Made by a program: the position numbers and the translations under genes
Origin: Candidatus Uhrbacteria bacterium
GTDB taxonomy: Bacteria > Patescibacteriota > Patescibacteriia > UBA9934
Direction: 5' to 3'
Assembly: GCA_003518105.1 (NCBI GenBank)
Contig: DOZH01000006.1
Coordinates: 1 to 58,513 of the forward strand
DNA length: 58,513 nucleotides
In this document: in pieces, positions 30,327-39,167 of the stretch
Layout: the number at the start of each line of letters is the position of its first letter
Position numbering within the stretch: position 1 is the stretch's first letter
Notes under the pieces: model-generated
What the model was told of the DNA's origin: nothing
What the model saw: the letters and a program-made list of their open reading frames with translations, nothing else
Databases searched by the model: none

Positions 30327-31109
30327 TTAAATCCTCACTTTTGGCTGCGGGGTCAGAATTTCTAAGCCGGAGTCGGTGATAGCCACGGTGACTTCGAAGT
30401 GAGCGGCGTCGGAGCCGTCCAGGGTTTTTATGGTCCAGCCGTCGTCCGCGGTGGTGACGTCGGAGTCGCCGGTGGTGAGCATTGGTTCGATGGCGAGCAC
30501 CATGCCGGGAACGATTTTGACGGTGGGAAAGGCTTTGCCGGCGCGGTAGTTAGGAATGTGGGGTGGCTCGTGGACTTTGTGGCCCACGCCGTGGCCGACG
30601 AGAGCGGTGACGATGCCGTACTGGCCGTCCACTGCGTCTTCGATAGCGTCGCCGATATCTGAGATGTTGCCGCCGAGTTTGATGGCGTCGAGACCGGCGT
30701 ACATGGAGTCGCGGGTGAGGCGCAGGAGGGCGAGACGTTCTTGACTGATGTTGCCGACGGGAACGGTGACAGCCATGTCCGTGGCGAGATTTTCAAGCCA
30801 GAGGCCAATGTCCAAGCCGACGATGTCGCCTTCTTTGAGGACCAAGTTGCGGTTGCCGAGGCCGTGGACAATTTCGTCGTTGACGGAGATGCAGACGGTT
30901 GACGGGAACGGAATGGAGCCGCCAGCTTTGTAGCCGCGGAACGAGGGCTTACCGCCGCCTTTTTCGATGACTTCAGTCGCGATAGCATCGAGCGACCGAA
31001 TAGTAACGCCCGGTTTGACGGCGTCGACCGCAGCTTGGAGAGCTTGCGAAAGTAGCAGTCCCCCGCGGCGCAAGGAGTCAATTTCGGTAGAGGTTTTGGT
31101 TAGAGACAT
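30327..31109 (-). CDS. map: Methionine aminopeptidase, type I
   Basis: Map removes N-terminal Met from nascent proteins. It has 260 residues from the ATG at 31109. The frame extends nine codons upstream without family sequence. The metal ligands are visible in GLDIGLWLENLATDMAVTV (Asp pair), VGHGVGHKVHEPPHIPNY (His), LAIEPMLTTGDSDV (Glu) and the last AHFEVTVAITDSG (Glu). It follows adk, as in many spc operons. The -10 TATAAA lies a few bases before the ATG. Confidence 0.95.
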   Translation of the reverse strand: MSLTKTSTEIDSLRRGGLLLSQALQAAVDAVKPGVTIRSLDAIATEVIEKGGGKPSFRGYKAGGSIPFPSTVCISVNDEIVHGLGNRNLVLKEGDIVGLDIGLWLENLATDMAVTVPVGNISQERLALLRLTRDSMYAGLDAIKLGGNISDIGDAIEDAVDGQYGIVTALVGHGVGHKVHEPPHIPNYRAGKAFPTVKIVPGMVLAIEPMLTTGDSDVTTADDGWTIKTLDGSDAAHFEVTVAITDSGLEILTPQPKVRI

Positions 31110-31174
31110 ATTTTTTATAGCTCGCTTCGTTGACAAATTAGCGAAAACCAGACGATCGACGACCTGACCCCAGT

Positions 31175-31720
31175 CTAAAATATTTTGGTGATATCAGCGG
31201 AAACTTCTTCTACGGTACGAGTACCGTCGATGGTGTGAACGAGACCACGGGCGGCGAAGTGAGCAATGACGGGCTTAGTGTCCTGTTCGTAGATGTCGAG
31301 GCGGCGGGCCATGGCCTCTGGAGAGTCGTCGTTGCGAACTTCAACGCCGGCACGGGCGTGCATACGGGCGATGGAGACTTCGCGAGGAACTTCGATGACA
31401 ATGACTTCAGTTGGGGCATCGAAAGTTAAATAAACTTTGTACTGCTCCTCGTTGCGAGGATAGCCGTCAAGAATGTAGCCGTTCACCATGTCGTCCTTGG
31501 CTAAGCGGCGCTTGAGCACGGTGGCAGCAACTTCGTCGGACACGAGGTGGCCAGCGGCTTGAATGGCGTGAATGGATTCGCCGAATTCCCCACCCTCCGC
31601 TGCGGCGTCACGCAACAAGGCACCCATGGAAAGTTCCGGGATGCCGAGTTTTGCGGATAAGATTTTAGCTTGAGTACCTTTGCCGCAACCCTGAGGGCCT
31701 AAAATTAAGATCTTGTGCAT
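31175..31720 (-). CDS. adk: Adenylate kinase, short form
   Basis: Adk interconverts AMP+ATP and 2 ADP. It has 181 residues. The P-loop is LILGPQGCGKGTQAKIL, and LSMGALLRDA and GYILDGYPRNEEQYK are the AMP-binding motifs. The short segment RMHARAGVEVRNDD replaces the zinc-binding LID of long AKs. The gene lies four bases before the 31724 gene's stop region in the secY-adk-map order. Confidence 0.94.
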   Translation of the reverse strand: MHKILILGPQGCGKGTQAKILSAKLGIPELSMGALLRDAAAEGGEFGESIHAIQAAGHLVSDEVAATVLKRRLAKDDMVNGYILDGYPRNEEQYKVYLTFDAPTEVIVIEVPREVSIARMHARAGVEVRNDDSPEAMARRLDIYEQDTKPVIAHFAARGLVHTIDGTRTVEEVSADITKIF

Positions 31721-31723
31721 AAT

Positions 31724-31993
31724 TTAAGCGGCCAACTCTTTTTGTTGCTCGTCGTAGAGGGCCTCAATTTTAGCAATAACACGATTAGCCGCACCACCTG
31801 AAAGCAAGTTACGGCTGAGGTCATCCATGGCTTCCTCGAAGTAGCTAATGTCCACTTTGCCACCAGAACGCCTATCCTTCAAGACGATATCTAAGGCGAA
31901 TTCGGCTAGACCGCGTTCGCGGGATGAGCCAAAGCTGGAACTACGGACAATAGAAGCAAGATCTCTTTCTGTTATCTTGACGTACTTAGCCAT
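31724..31993 (-). CDS. Small conserved-position hypothetical, 89 aa
   Basis: I do not recognise this protein. It is soluble, charged and helical (MAKYVKITERDLASIVRSSSF, DISYFEEAMDDLSRNLLSG, KIEALYDEQQKELAA). It lies between secY and adk, three bases from adk, so it is in the spc operon and probably expressed at ribosomal-protein levels. No paralogue is visible in the window. Confidence 0.75.
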   Translation of the reverse strand: MAKYVKITERDLASIVRSSSFGSSRERGLAEFALDIVLKDRRSGGKVDISYFEEAMDDLSRNLLSGGAANRVIAKIEALYDEQQKELAA

Positions 31994-32010
31994 AGAGCGA
32001 GGTTTAAGAA

Positions 32011-33276
32011 CTAAACATCGTAGCTGCGCATGGTGAGCTGGGACTCCATCTGTTTGATGATGTCGATAACGACCGATACTACGATGATAACACTACTACC
32101 GCCAATCACGAAGTTAGCGTTATTTGTGATGCCTTGGACGAGAATTGGGAGAACGGCGATAACACCCAAGAAAGTGGCGCCAGTTAGGAGCAAACGGTTG
32201 GAAACCCACTCGAAGTACTTAGCAGTTGGCGCACCTGGGCGAATACCTGGGACGAAACCACCTTGCTTTTGGAGGTTCTCGGCAATGTCGGTTGGCTTGA
32301 AGACGATTGAGGCGTAGAAGTAGGTGAAAGCCACGACCAAAACGAAGTAGAAGATGCCGTAGAAGGTTTGGTTGGCGAAGAGCTGGATGATGAAGGTAGC
32401 AGCGTCGCGGATAACTTGCGTTCTAGCGTCGACGAAGAACTGGGCGATAAGTGGTGGCAAGACGACAATGGACAGCGAAAAAATGATAGGGATCATGCCG
32501 ACCATGTTGACGCGGAGTGGTAAGTGAGACTGGACCTTGGTCGAGCCGATACGAGCACCACGAGCGTATTGTACTGGGACGTTGCGCTGGCCTTCAGTGA
32601 TAACGATGACGCCGATCAAGGTGATCACGGCCAAGGCTAGGAAAACGAGCACGTTCATGAGCTGGCTCGAGTTGTAGGTAGCGACGGATTGACCAATGAA
32701 TGATGGGAGGCCAGCGATGATACCGGCGAAAATCATGAGGGACACACCGTTACCGATTTTGCGTTCGCTGATAAGTTCACCTAACCACATGAGGAAGATG
32801 GTACCAGCAACCATGGAGACCAAGGCGACGACCCATTCGAAACCAGTCAACTGAATGTTGACGCCGAAGGAAGTGCCTTGTTGACTAATGAGTTTAAGCA
32901 AGGCGAAACCCTGTAAGAGGGCCAACGGCACCGTGGCGACACGCGTCCAACGGTTGAGCTTTTGGCGACCTTGCTCTTCCTTTTGCATTTCTTCCATGCT
33001 CGGGAAAATCATACCGAGAAGCTGGAAGACGATGCTCGAGGTAATGTAAGGCGAGACACCCAGAGCGACAATGGAGAAGCTCATGAGTGTACCACCTGAA
33101 AAAACGTTCAACAGGCCCAAGAACTGGTTCCCGCTCAACAAGGCACTGAGGCCGTCTGTGTTGATACCAGGAACCGGAATATGAGCGGCAATACGGAACA
33201 AAGTCACCGCGAACAGCACGAAGAGCACACTCTGACGAATCTCTTTAGTTCGCCAGATACGGAGCAATGTTTCCAT
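32011..33276 (-). CDS. secY: Protein translocase subunit SecY
   Basis: SecY is the channel of the Sec translocon. It has 421 residues from the ATG at 33276 (METLLRIWRTKEIRQSVLFV). Ten helices are expected. The plug-region motif HIPVPGINTDGL, QFLGLLNVFSGGTL, VPVQYARGARIGSTKVQSHLPLRVN (the C5 loop with conserved Arg residues) and GGFVPGIRPGAPTAKYFEWV are visible. It follows rplO, as in the canonical spc operon. Confidence 0.97.
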   Translation of the reverse strand: METLLRIWRTKEIRQSVLFVLFAVTLFRIAAHIPVPGINTDGLSALLSGNQFLGLLNVFSGGTLMSFSIVALGVSPYITSSIVFQLLGMIFPSMEEMQKEEQGRQKLNRWTRVATVPLALLQGFALLKLISQQGTSFGVNIQLTGFEWVVALVSMVAGTIFLMWLGELISERKIGNGVSLMIFAGIIAGLPSFIGQSVATYNSSQLMNVLVFLALAVITLIGVIVITEGQRNVPVQYARGARIGSTKVQSHLPLRVNMVGMIPIIFSLSIVVLPPLIAQFFVDARTQVIRDAATFIIQLFANQTFYGIFYFVLVVAFTYFYASIVFKPTDIAENLQKQGGFVPGIRPGAPTAKYFEWVSNRLLLTGATFLGVIAVLPILVQGITNNANFVIGGSSVIIVVSVVIDIIKQMESQLTMRSYDV

Positions 33277-33289
33277 ATAGAAAGAAATG

Positions 33290-33724
33290 TTATTCAACCT
33301 TACCGCCAGCAGCCACAATTTTGGCTACAGCCGACTCTGACACCAAACAACCCTTAACGACGACAGCGACAGCAATGTCACCTTGGCCCAAAACTTTGAC
33401 TGGAACCTTGGTGGTAGTGATGAGGCTCTTGTTGAGGAGAGTCTTTGGGGTGACCATCTCGCCCGCAATATACATGCGGCCAATGTCGGCCAAGTTAACC
33501 ACGACTGCCTTTGGAGCGAAGGAACGGAAACCGCGCAACTTTGGCGTTGACAAGATAAGCTTGCGCATACCGAGACGCTTCAAGTTACCGACACCGGAAC
33601 GGGAGGTCTGACCCTTTTGACCGCGACCTGCAGTGGTACCCTTACGACCGAGACCGCGACCATTGCGCTGGACAGTCTTACGAGCACCGAAAGCGGCCTG
33701 GATTGTGTTTAGAGAAATGGCCAT
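33290..33724 (-). CDS. rplO: 50S ribosomal protein L15 (uL15)
   Basis: It has 144 residues. The N-terminal Gly/Arg-rich region (RGLGRKGTTAGRGQKGQTSRSG) and the C-terminal GCLVSESAVAKIVAAGGKVE identify L15. It directly follows rpsE, with no rpmD (uL30) between them, the gene loss typical of CPR ribosomes. Confidence 0.96.
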   Translation of the reverse strand: MAISLNTIQAAFGARKTVQRNGRGLGRKGTTAGRGQKGQTSRSGVGNLKRLGMRKLILSTPKLRGFRSFAPKAVVVNLADIGRMYIAGEMVTPKTLLNKSLITTTKVPVKVLGQGDIAVAVVVKGCLVSESAVAKIVAAGGKVE

Positions 33725-33729
33725 ATCCG

Positions 33730-34413
33730 TTATTTAGTCTCGGTGGTTACTGCTTCCACTACCTTAGGTGCCTTGGCGACGAATGGACGAAGAGCCTTCA
33801 GCGCAGCCATGACAGCTTTAGCGTTGTTAATTTTGTTGTTGGAACCCATGACCTTGGAGACAGCGTTAGGGACGCCAGCAAGTTCCAAGATAACACGGAT
33901 TGGACCACCACACTTAAGACCGGTACCTTGAGGAGCTGGCATCAGGAGGACGCGAGCGGCCGCAAACTTACGATCGACAATGTGAGGGATGGTTTCGTTG
34001 TGGAGTGGGATGGTGACCATGTCTTTCTTAGCCTTACGGAAGGCCTTCTCGACTGACATAGCGACGTCAGCGCCCTTAGCAACGCCCATACCAACGCGAC
34101 CACGACGGTCACCGATAATGAGACAGGCTCGAAAACGCATGCGCTTACCACCCTTGGTAACACGGGTCACGCGGGCAAGCTCCAAAATCTTTTGCTCGAA
34201 CTCGCGTGGTTCACGCTCTGGACGGCCACCGCCGGAACGACGATCACCACCTGCACCTGGACCACGTCCGCTACCGCCTTGGCCTCCTGGACCACGGCTA
34301 CCACCTTGTCCAGCGGCACCACCTGGAGCGCGTCCCCCACCGGTGCGAGTTGCACGTTGTGGACCACGGCCAGCTGGGGCTGGAACTGCTGCTGATTTGA
34401 TTGCTTCAGTCAT
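33730..34413 (-). CDS. rpsE: 30S ribosomal protein S5 (uS5) with Gly-rich N-extension
   Basis: It has 227 residues. The core FEQKILELARVTRVTKGGKRMRFRACLIIGDRRGRVGMGVAKG and GTGLKCGGPIRVILELAG is standard S5. The first ~70 residues are a low-complexity Gly/Arg/Pro extension (GGRAPGGAAGQGGSRGPGGQ), absent from E. coli S5 (~167 aa) and probably disordered or rRNA-binding. Confidence 0.96.
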   Translation of the reverse strand: MTEAIKSAAVPAPAGRGPQRATRTGGGRAPGGAAGQGGSRGPGGQGGSGRGPGAGGDRRSGGGRPEREPREFEQKILELARVTRVTKGGKRMRFRACLIIGDRRGRVGMGVAKGADVAMSVEKAFRKAKKDMVTIPLHNETIPHIVDRKFAAARVLLMPAPQGTGLKCGGPIRVILELAGVPNAVSKVMGSNNKINNAKAVMAALKALRPFVAKAPKVVEAVTTETK

Positions 34414-34416
34414 AAT

Positions 34417-34773
34417 TTAGAATTCGAGGCCAGCGGCACGAGCGGCAACGGCCACTGCTTCCACACGACCATGGTAAAGGTATGGTCCGCGATCGAAGAC
34501 GACCTTGGTGACACCAGCGGCCTTGGCCTTGGTAGCAACTTCGGTACCGACGATAGCAGCGGACTCAAGTGGCTTCTTGTCGCCCTTGTTCTTCAAGTCT
34601 GAAGCGGCGGCTAGCGTCTTGCCAGTTTCGTCGTTAATGACCTGGGCGTACATGTGGGCGCCAGAACGGAAGACGGTCAAGCGTGGGCGTTCAGCGGACC
34701 CGCTAATCTTAGCACGAGTGCGGATGGCACGGCGCTTAGCAGCTGCTCGCTTTTTGAGAATTGGTTTTAACAT
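34417..34773 (-). CDS. rplR: 50S ribosomal protein L18 (uL18)
   Basis: It has 118 residues. RRAIRTRAKISGSAERPRLTVFRSGAHMYAQVIND and the C-terminal VVFDRGPYLYHGRVEAVAVAARAAGLEF are the 5S rRNA-binding L18 hallmarks. It lies between rplF and rpsE. Confidence 0.96.
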   Translation of the reverse strand: MLKPILKKRAAAKRRAIRTRAKISGSAERPRLTVFRSGAHMYAQVINDETGKTLAAASDLKNKGDKKPLESAAIVGTEVATKAKAAGVTKVVFDRGPYLYHGRVEAVAVAARAAGLEF

Positions 34774-34782
34774 AGAGGCGGA

Positions 34783-35352
34783 TTATTCCGAGGTCTTAGA
34801 CGCCTTACCAGCCTTACGACGGATAATTTCGTCAGTGTAACGGAAGCCCTTACCCTTGTATGGTTCTGGCTTCTTCAAGGAACGGATTTCAGCCGCACAT
34901 TGACCCAAGACTGCGCAGTTGGCAGAGGTGAGAGTCAAAATGTTCTGCTCAATCTTACCCGCAACTTCAGCTGGCAAGGTGTAGCGAACTTCGTGGGAGA
35001 AGCCGAGCGCCATGACGAGCACCTGACCCTGCAAGTTCATTTTGAAACCGACACCGTTCAGCTCAAGAGCTTTCTTGAAGCCGGTAGTGACGCCTTCGAC
35101 CATCTGCGCCAAAAGTGCACGCATGGTGCCCCACATAGCGCGGTCTTCGCGTTCGCCGTCCAAGACGGTGACGTCGAGATAGTCACGACCTTCGTCGTCC
35201 TTTTGCTGCGTTACCGCAGCGTGAGGATGGAGGCTGAGGGTGAGCTCGCCCTTCGGGCCCTTAACCGTAACAGTGGTGACGTCCATAGTTTGCACCATGG
35301 TAGCAGTCACACCTGCTGGGAGGAACACCGGTTTTTTTCCAATGCGCGACAT
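34783..35352 (-). CDS. rplF: 50S ribosomal protein L6 (uL6)
   Basis: It has 189 residues. MSRIGKKPVFLPAGVTATM and VTVKGPKGELTLSLHP at the N-terminus and KPEPYKGKGFRYTDEIIRRKAGKASK at the C-terminus identify L6. It lies one base from rpsH. Confidence 0.97.
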   Translation of the reverse strand: MSRIGKKPVFLPAGVTATMVQTMDVTTVTVKGPKGELTLSLHPHAAVTQQKDDEGRDYLDVTVLDGEREDRAMWGTMRALLAQMVEGVTTGFKKALELNGVGFKMNLQGQVLVMALGFSHEVRYTLPAEVAGKIEQNILTLTSANCAVLGQCAAEIRSLKKPEPYKGKGFRYTDEIIRRKAGKASKTSE

Positions 35353-35353
35353 A

Positions 35354-35746
35354 TTAGTAGATTTCGCAAATCAACTCACCGCCCAAATGACGCTTGCGCG
35401 CTTCGGCTCCGGTCATAAGACCGTTTGGTGTGGAGACAATGGAGAAGCCCATGCCTGAACGAACGCGGTGCAAATCCGTTGACTTCACGTAAACACGCTG
35501 ACCAGGCTTGCTGATACGGGTGATAGCGCTAATCATTGGGGAGTTGCCTTCGTCGTACTTCAAGGTAAGACTCATCATTGGTTTATTACCGTCTTCAAAC
35601 GCTTCTACATTCGACACATAACCTTGGCCCTGAATAATCTTCGCAATGGCGAATTTCATAATAGAGCGAGGCATGGCCACAACCTTCGCGCGGCTCATGC
35701 CGGCGTTACGGATGCGGGTAAGCATGTCAGATACTGGATCGGTCAT
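35354..35746 (-). CDS. rpsH: 30S ribosomal protein S8 (uS8)
   Basis: It has 130 residues from the ATG at 35746 (MTDPVSDMLTRIRNAGMSRAK). An adjacent ATG at 35749 is equivalent. The C-terminal GMGFSIVSTPNGLMTGAEARKRHLGGELICEIY is the conserved rRNA-binding end. The start overlaps the rpsN stop region closely, showing coupling. Confidence 0.96.
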   Translation of the reverse strand: MTDPVSDMLTRIRNAGMSRAKVVAMPRSIMKFAIAKIIQGQGYVSNVEAFEDGNKPMMSLTLKYDEGNSPMISAITRISKPGQRVYVKSTDLHRVRSGMGFSIVSTPNGLMTGAEARKRHLGGELICEIY

Positions 35747-35750
35747 CATA

Positions 35751-35936
35751 TTACCAGCTAGCTTTACGAATGCCTGGAATTTCGCCAACGTTGGCTAATT
35801 CACGGAAGCAGATACGGCACAAGCCGAAGTCACGGAGGAAGAAACGGTTACGGCCACAGCGCCAGCATCGGTTGACCTTACGGGTCATGAATTTTGGCGT
35901 CTTTTTGGATTTCGCAATTTGGTTTTCTGTTGCCAT
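35751..35936 (-). CDS. rpsN: 30S ribosomal protein S14, zinc type (uS14)
   Basis: It has 61 residues from the ATG at 35936. CWRCGRNRFFLRDFGLCRICFREL carries the CxxC...CxxC zinc site of the short S14 form, and the C-terminus GEIPGIRKASW is standard. The upstream frame extension is not needed. Confidence 0.96.
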   Translation of the reverse strand: MATENQIAKSKKTPKFMTRKVNRCWRCGRNRFFLRDFGLCRICFRELANVGEIPGIRKASW

Positions 35937-35937
35937 A

Positions 35938-36483
35938 TTACTTTTTTTCGGTCGGGGCGAACGGGAACCCGAGACCCTTGAAGAGTGCCAACCCTTCGGC
36001 ATGATTCTTGGCGGTGGTGGTGATCGTCACCTGCAAACCATGCAACGACTCGACTTCGTCAGGACGAACTTCAGGGAACGGTGTGTGTTCTGTGAAACCG
36101 TAGTTGAAGTTACCCTGCTTGTCGACTGAAGACTCTGGGATGCCACGGAAGTCGCGGATACGAGCAAAGACGACGTGCGCTAGCTTGTCCAGGAAGTGCC
36201 ACATGTGCGGACCACGGATAGTAACCATGGAACCGACCACCTGACCTTCGCGGAGCTTGAAACCGGCGACTGACTTACGAGCCTTGGTCATAACTGGCTG
36301 TTGACCAGTGATGCGCTTCAAGGTGTCAGCGACGATGTCGGCGAACTTGGAGTCCTTACCCTTGCCGAGGCCAGCGTTCAAAGTCACTTTGACGATGTGC
36401 GGTGTCTCGTGGATGTTGGTGCGGCCGAACTGTTCGCGCAAGCTGGCGGACAGGGCGCTAAATTTTTCTTTAAGCATTTGCAT
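35938..36483 (-). CDS. rplE: 50S ribosomal protein L5 (uL5)
   Basis: It has 181 residues from the ATG at 36483. TPHIVKVTLNAGLGKGKDSK, RITGQQPVMTKARKSVAGFKLREGQ and the C-terminal GLQVTITTTAKNHAEGLALFKGLGFPF identify L5. The gene overlaps nothing and lies one base from rpsN. Confidence 0.96.
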   Translation of the reverse strand: MQMLKEKFSALSASLREQFGRTNIHETPHIVKVTLNAGLGKGKDSKFADIVADTLKRITGQQPVMTKARKSVAGFKLREGQVVGSMVTIRGPHMWHFLDKLAHVVFARIRDFRGIPESSVDKQGNFNYGFTEHTPFPEVRPDEVESLHGLQVTITTTAKNHAEGLALFKGLGFPFAPTEKK

Positions 36484-36484
36484 A

Positions 36485-36790
36485 TTAGCCGAGTTCTTCA
36501 GTGCCCTTCTTGGAGTGGAGCACGCGAATCTTGCGACCTTCCTTGACGACGTAGCCGACGCGTCCTGGACCATTCTTGCCGACCATCTGAACGTTTGAAG
36601 CGTTCATAGGTGCCGAGAAAGTGAGACGTTGACCGGCTTGCGTGCCGCGTGGTTTTAAGTGCTTAACACGTTGGTTAAGACCTTCAACGACGACTTGGTT
36701 CTTGTCAGGAAAGACCTGGACAATCTTGCCTTCCTTGCCCTTGTCCTTGCCAACCATGACACGGACGTTATCCCCAGTTTTAATTTTCAT
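36485..36790 (-). CDS. rplX: 50S ribosomal protein L24 (uL24)
   Basis: It has 101 residues. The KOW motif MVGKDKGKEGKIVQVFPDKNQVVVEG and NQRVKHLKPRGTQAGQRL are typical L24. It lies between rplN and rplE. Confidence 0.96.
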   Translation of the reverse strand: MKIKTGDNVRVMVGKDKGKEGKIVQVFPDKNQVVVEGLNQRVKHLKPRGTQAGQRLTFSAPMNASNVQMVGKNGPGRVGYVVKEGRKIRVLHSKKGTEELG

Positions 36791-36800
36791 AATATGGGAA

Positions 36801-37172
36801 TTAGAGCACCTCTGGCGCTAAGGAAATAATCTTGTTGAAACCGAGGGCGCGCAACTCGCGAGCGACTGGGCCAAAGATACGAGTACCTTTTGGCTCTTTG
36901 CTTTCGCGGTTAATGATCACCGCTGCGTTTTCGTCGAACATGATGTAGGAACCGTCCTTACGACGCACTTCCTTGCGGGTGCGGACAATGACCGCATGAA
37001 CCACATCACTCTTTTTTACTGCCATGTGCGGCGAAGCCACTTTGACTGCGCACGTCACAACGTCGCCCAAACGGGCATAACGCTTTTTGTAGCCACCAAG
37101 GACGCGGATAACCTGGAGTCTTTTGGCTCCGGAGTTATCGGCGACGTGGATCATGGATCGATGTTGCAACAT
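36801..37172 (-). CDS. rplN: 50S ribosomal protein L14 (uL14)
   Basis: It has 123 residues. SMIHVADNSGAKRLQVIRVLGG and the C-terminal GTRIFGPVARELRALGFNKIISLAPEVL are diagnostic. It follows rpsQ by 11 bases. Confidence 0.97.
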   Translation of the reverse strand: MLQHRSMIHVADNSGAKRLQVIRVLGGYKKRYARLGDVVTCAVKVASPHMAVKKSDVVHAVIVRTRKEVRRKDGSYIMFDENAAVIINRESKEPKGTRIFGPVARELRALGFNKIISLAPEVL

Positions 37173-37183
37173 ATACTTGAGGG

Positions 37184-37447
37184 CTAGTTAGTTGCCGCGA
37201 CCACGCGGAAACGTTTCTTAGCCGAAAGTGGACGGGTTTCTTCGATGGTCACCCTGTCACCAACCTTGACCTCAGGATTCTCATTGTGAGCGAGGTAAGT
37301 TTTGCTGACAGTGTAACGCTTCTGATACTTGCTGTTGAGCACTGTGCGGTCGATTTTGACCGTCACAGTCTTTTGCATCTTGGTGGCCACGACGACGCCC
37401 GTTAAGCGACGACGACCGGTTGCTGGAATAATTTTGTCAGTCGTCAT
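37184..37447 (-). CDS. rpsQ: 30S ribosomal protein S17 (uS17)
   Basis: It has 87 residues. RLTGVVVATKMQKTVTVKIDR and HNENPEVKVGDRVTIEETRPLSAKKRFRVV identify S17. It lies between rpmC and rplN. Confidence 0.96.
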   Translation of the reverse strand: MTTDKIIPATGRRRLTGVVVATKMQKTVTVKIDRTVLNSKYQKRYTVSKTYLAHNENPEVKVGDRVTIEETRPLSAKKRFRVVAATN

Positions 37448-37448
37448 A

Positions 37449-37649
37449 CTAAACTTTTAATGGGGCTTTAATCGTGTTAAGAGCCGTCATGAGATGAGCG
37501 ATGCTCTTCTTAGCGAGGGTGATTTCACGAACATTTTTAAGCTGTCCGATGGAATGCTTGAATACGAGCTCGTGCAAGAGTCCGCGAGTTTCCGCGAGGA
37601 GGCCTTGCAATTCTGCTGCGTCTTTGCCTTTATAATCGAGGTATGCCAT
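37449..37649 (-). CDS. rpmC: 50S ribosomal protein L29 (uL29)
   Basis: It has 66 residues. ELQGLLAETRGLLHELVFKHSIGQLKNVREI is the L29 helical hairpin. It lies three bases after rplP and one base before rpsQ. Confidence 0.93.
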   Translation of the reverse strand: MAYLDYKGKDAAELQGLLAETRGLLHELVFKHSIGQLKNVREITLAKKSIAHLMTALNTIKAPLKV

Positions 37650-37652
37650 ACA

Positions 37653-38066
37653 TTACATTCGGGTAACAACTTTGGTCTGAACTGGAAGTTTGTGCATGGC
37701 CAAGCGGAAAGCTTCTTTAGCTGTGGCTTCGTCGACACCGTCCATTTCGAACATGACTGTACCAGCACGAACTGGGGTCATGTAATAATCGACGGCACCT
37801 TTTCCTTTACCCATAGGAGTTTCCGAACCGTGGTTCGTAACTGGATGGTCGGGGAAAATGCGGATCCAGATTTTGCCACCGCGCTTGACGGCACGCGTCA
37901 TAGCGCGACGAGCAGCTTCGATCTGACGAGCTGTGACCCAACCTTCGGTGATGGCCTTAAGACCAAAGAAACCAAAGGCGACACTGACTTTTTGCGTAGC
38001 CAAGCGATCACCCTGCGTGTGACGCTTCTGCCACTTGCGATATTTCATCTTTTTAGGAAGCAACAT
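37653..38066 (-). CDS. rplP: 50S ribosomal protein L16 (uL16)
   Basis: It has 137 residues. MLLPKKMKYRKWQKRHTQGD, ITARQIEAARRAMTRAVKRGGKIWIRIFPD-like sequence (here VTARQIEAARRAMTRAVKRGG) and GKGKGAVDYYMTPVRAGTVMFEMDG define L16. Confidence 0.97.
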   Translation of the reverse strand: MLLPKKMKYRKWQKRHTQGDRLATQKVSVAFGFFGLKAITEGWVTARQIEAARRAMTRAVKRGGKIWIRIFPDHPVTNHGSETPMGKGKGAVDYYMTPVRAGTVMFEMDGVDEATAKEAFRLAMHKLPVQTKVVTRM

Positions 38067-38075
38067 ACAAATGGG

Positions 38076-38819
38076 TTAAGCGCGACGCGCTGCTGGACGA
38101 CCACCCTTAGAAGGTGCGCGGCCTTGATTTGGACTTGGGTTTGGAACACGAGGAGCAACGGCTTCGTTCTTTACTACACCGTCGAATACTTCACCGCGGT
38201 AGATCCAGACCTTGATACCAATCACACCCTGAAGTGTGGTGGCACGAATACGAGCAAACTCGATGTCGGCGCGCAAGTTGTGGAGTGGAATAGAACCTTG
38301 AGAAAGAGTTTCGACACGGGCGATTTCAGCACCGTTCAAGCGGCCAGAGAGAGTCAACTTAACTCCCTTTGCACCGGCTTTCATGACGCGTTCAATGGCC
38401 ATCTTCATGGAGCGACGGAAAGCCATGCGGCTCTCGAGTTCGCGAGCGATTTGCTCACCAACGACGACACCAGAGAGAGCGGGACGAGCGATCTCGTGAA
38501 CATTCAAGTTCATAGTGACGCGACGGCCGCGGTAGAACTCGCCCATGAGCTTCTTCTTAAGCTCTTCGATACCAGCGCCGGCGCGTCCGATGACGAAACC
38601 AGGCTTGGCGGCGTAGATGTTGACGGTGACGTTCTTGGGCGTACGGTCGATTTCGATATGGTCGACACCGGCGTCGCGCAAGTTCTTGCGGAGATAGTCA
38701 CGAATGCGGACGTCTTCCGAAAGAGAGGTCACGAACTGCTTGCCCTTGGCAAACCATTTGGATTCCCAGCCGTAGATTGTCCAGAGACGAAAGGCTCGTG
38801 GATGTACTTTATTTCCCAT
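38076..38819 (-). CDS. rpsC: 30S ribosomal protein S3 (uS3)
   Basis: It has 247 residues. MGNKVHPRAFRLWTIYGWES, the KH-domain PGFVIGRAGAGIEELKKKL and ALSGVVVGEQIARELESRMAFRRSMKMAI are typical, as is GVKLTLSGRLNGAEIARVE. The C-terminal tail (NPSPNQGRAPSKGGRPAARRA) is basic and low-complexity. Confidence 0.97.
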   Translation of the reverse strand: MGNKVHPRAFRLWTIYGWESKWFAKGKQFVTSLSEDVRIRDYLRKNLRDAGVDHIEIDRTPKNVTVNIYAAKPGFVIGRAGAGIEELKKKLMGEFYRGRRVTMNLNVHEIARPALSGVVVGEQIARELESRMAFRRSMKMAIERVMKAGAKGVKLTLSGRLNGAEIARVETLSQGSIPLHNLRADIEFARIRATTLQGVIGIKVWIYRGEVFDGVVKNEAVAPRVPNPSPNQGRAPSKGGRPAARRA

Positions 38820-38822
38820 AGG

Positions 38823-39158
38823 TTAGGCTTTAGGCGCAACCACGATGGTGATATGCGACATACGATGACGAATTGGAGTGGCACGACCGTGGGCTTTTGG
38901 CGTGAAGCGGAAGAAGGAAGGACCTTCGTCAACCCAAGCCTTGGTGACCACGAGACTGGCTGGATCAAGTTTCAAGTTCTCCGTAGCGTTGGCCACGGCA
39001 GAGTTGAGAACCTTGAGGATTGGGAGAGATGATTGCTTTTTGGAGAATGTTAACTGCGCGCGGGCTGCAGCCACGTTAAGACCGCGAACGAGTGCCACAA
39101 GCAACCGCGTTTTTCGCGGGGCCATGCGGACAAATCGTGCTTTTGCAAAGGCTTCCAT
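38823..39158 (-). CDS. rplV: 50S ribosomal protein L22 (uL22)
   Basis: It has 111 residues. AKARFVRMAPRKTRLLVALVRG at the N-terminus and the exit-tunnel hairpin ending RATPIRHRMSHITIVV identify L22. It lies three bases from rpsC. Confidence 0.96.
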   Translation of the reverse strand: MEAFAKARFVRMAPRKTRLLVALVRGLNVAAARAQLTFSKKQSSLPILKVLNSAVANATENLKLDPASLVVTKAWVDEGPSFFRFTPKAHGRATPIRHRMSHITIVVAPKA

Positions 39159-39167
39159 AAGACGGTA

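Noticed and set aside
37494..39032. 512-codon open frame on the plus strand across the rplP/rpsC/rplV region
   Set aside because: It is antisense to several certain ribosomal protein genes and matches no family, so it is a shadow of their codon bias.
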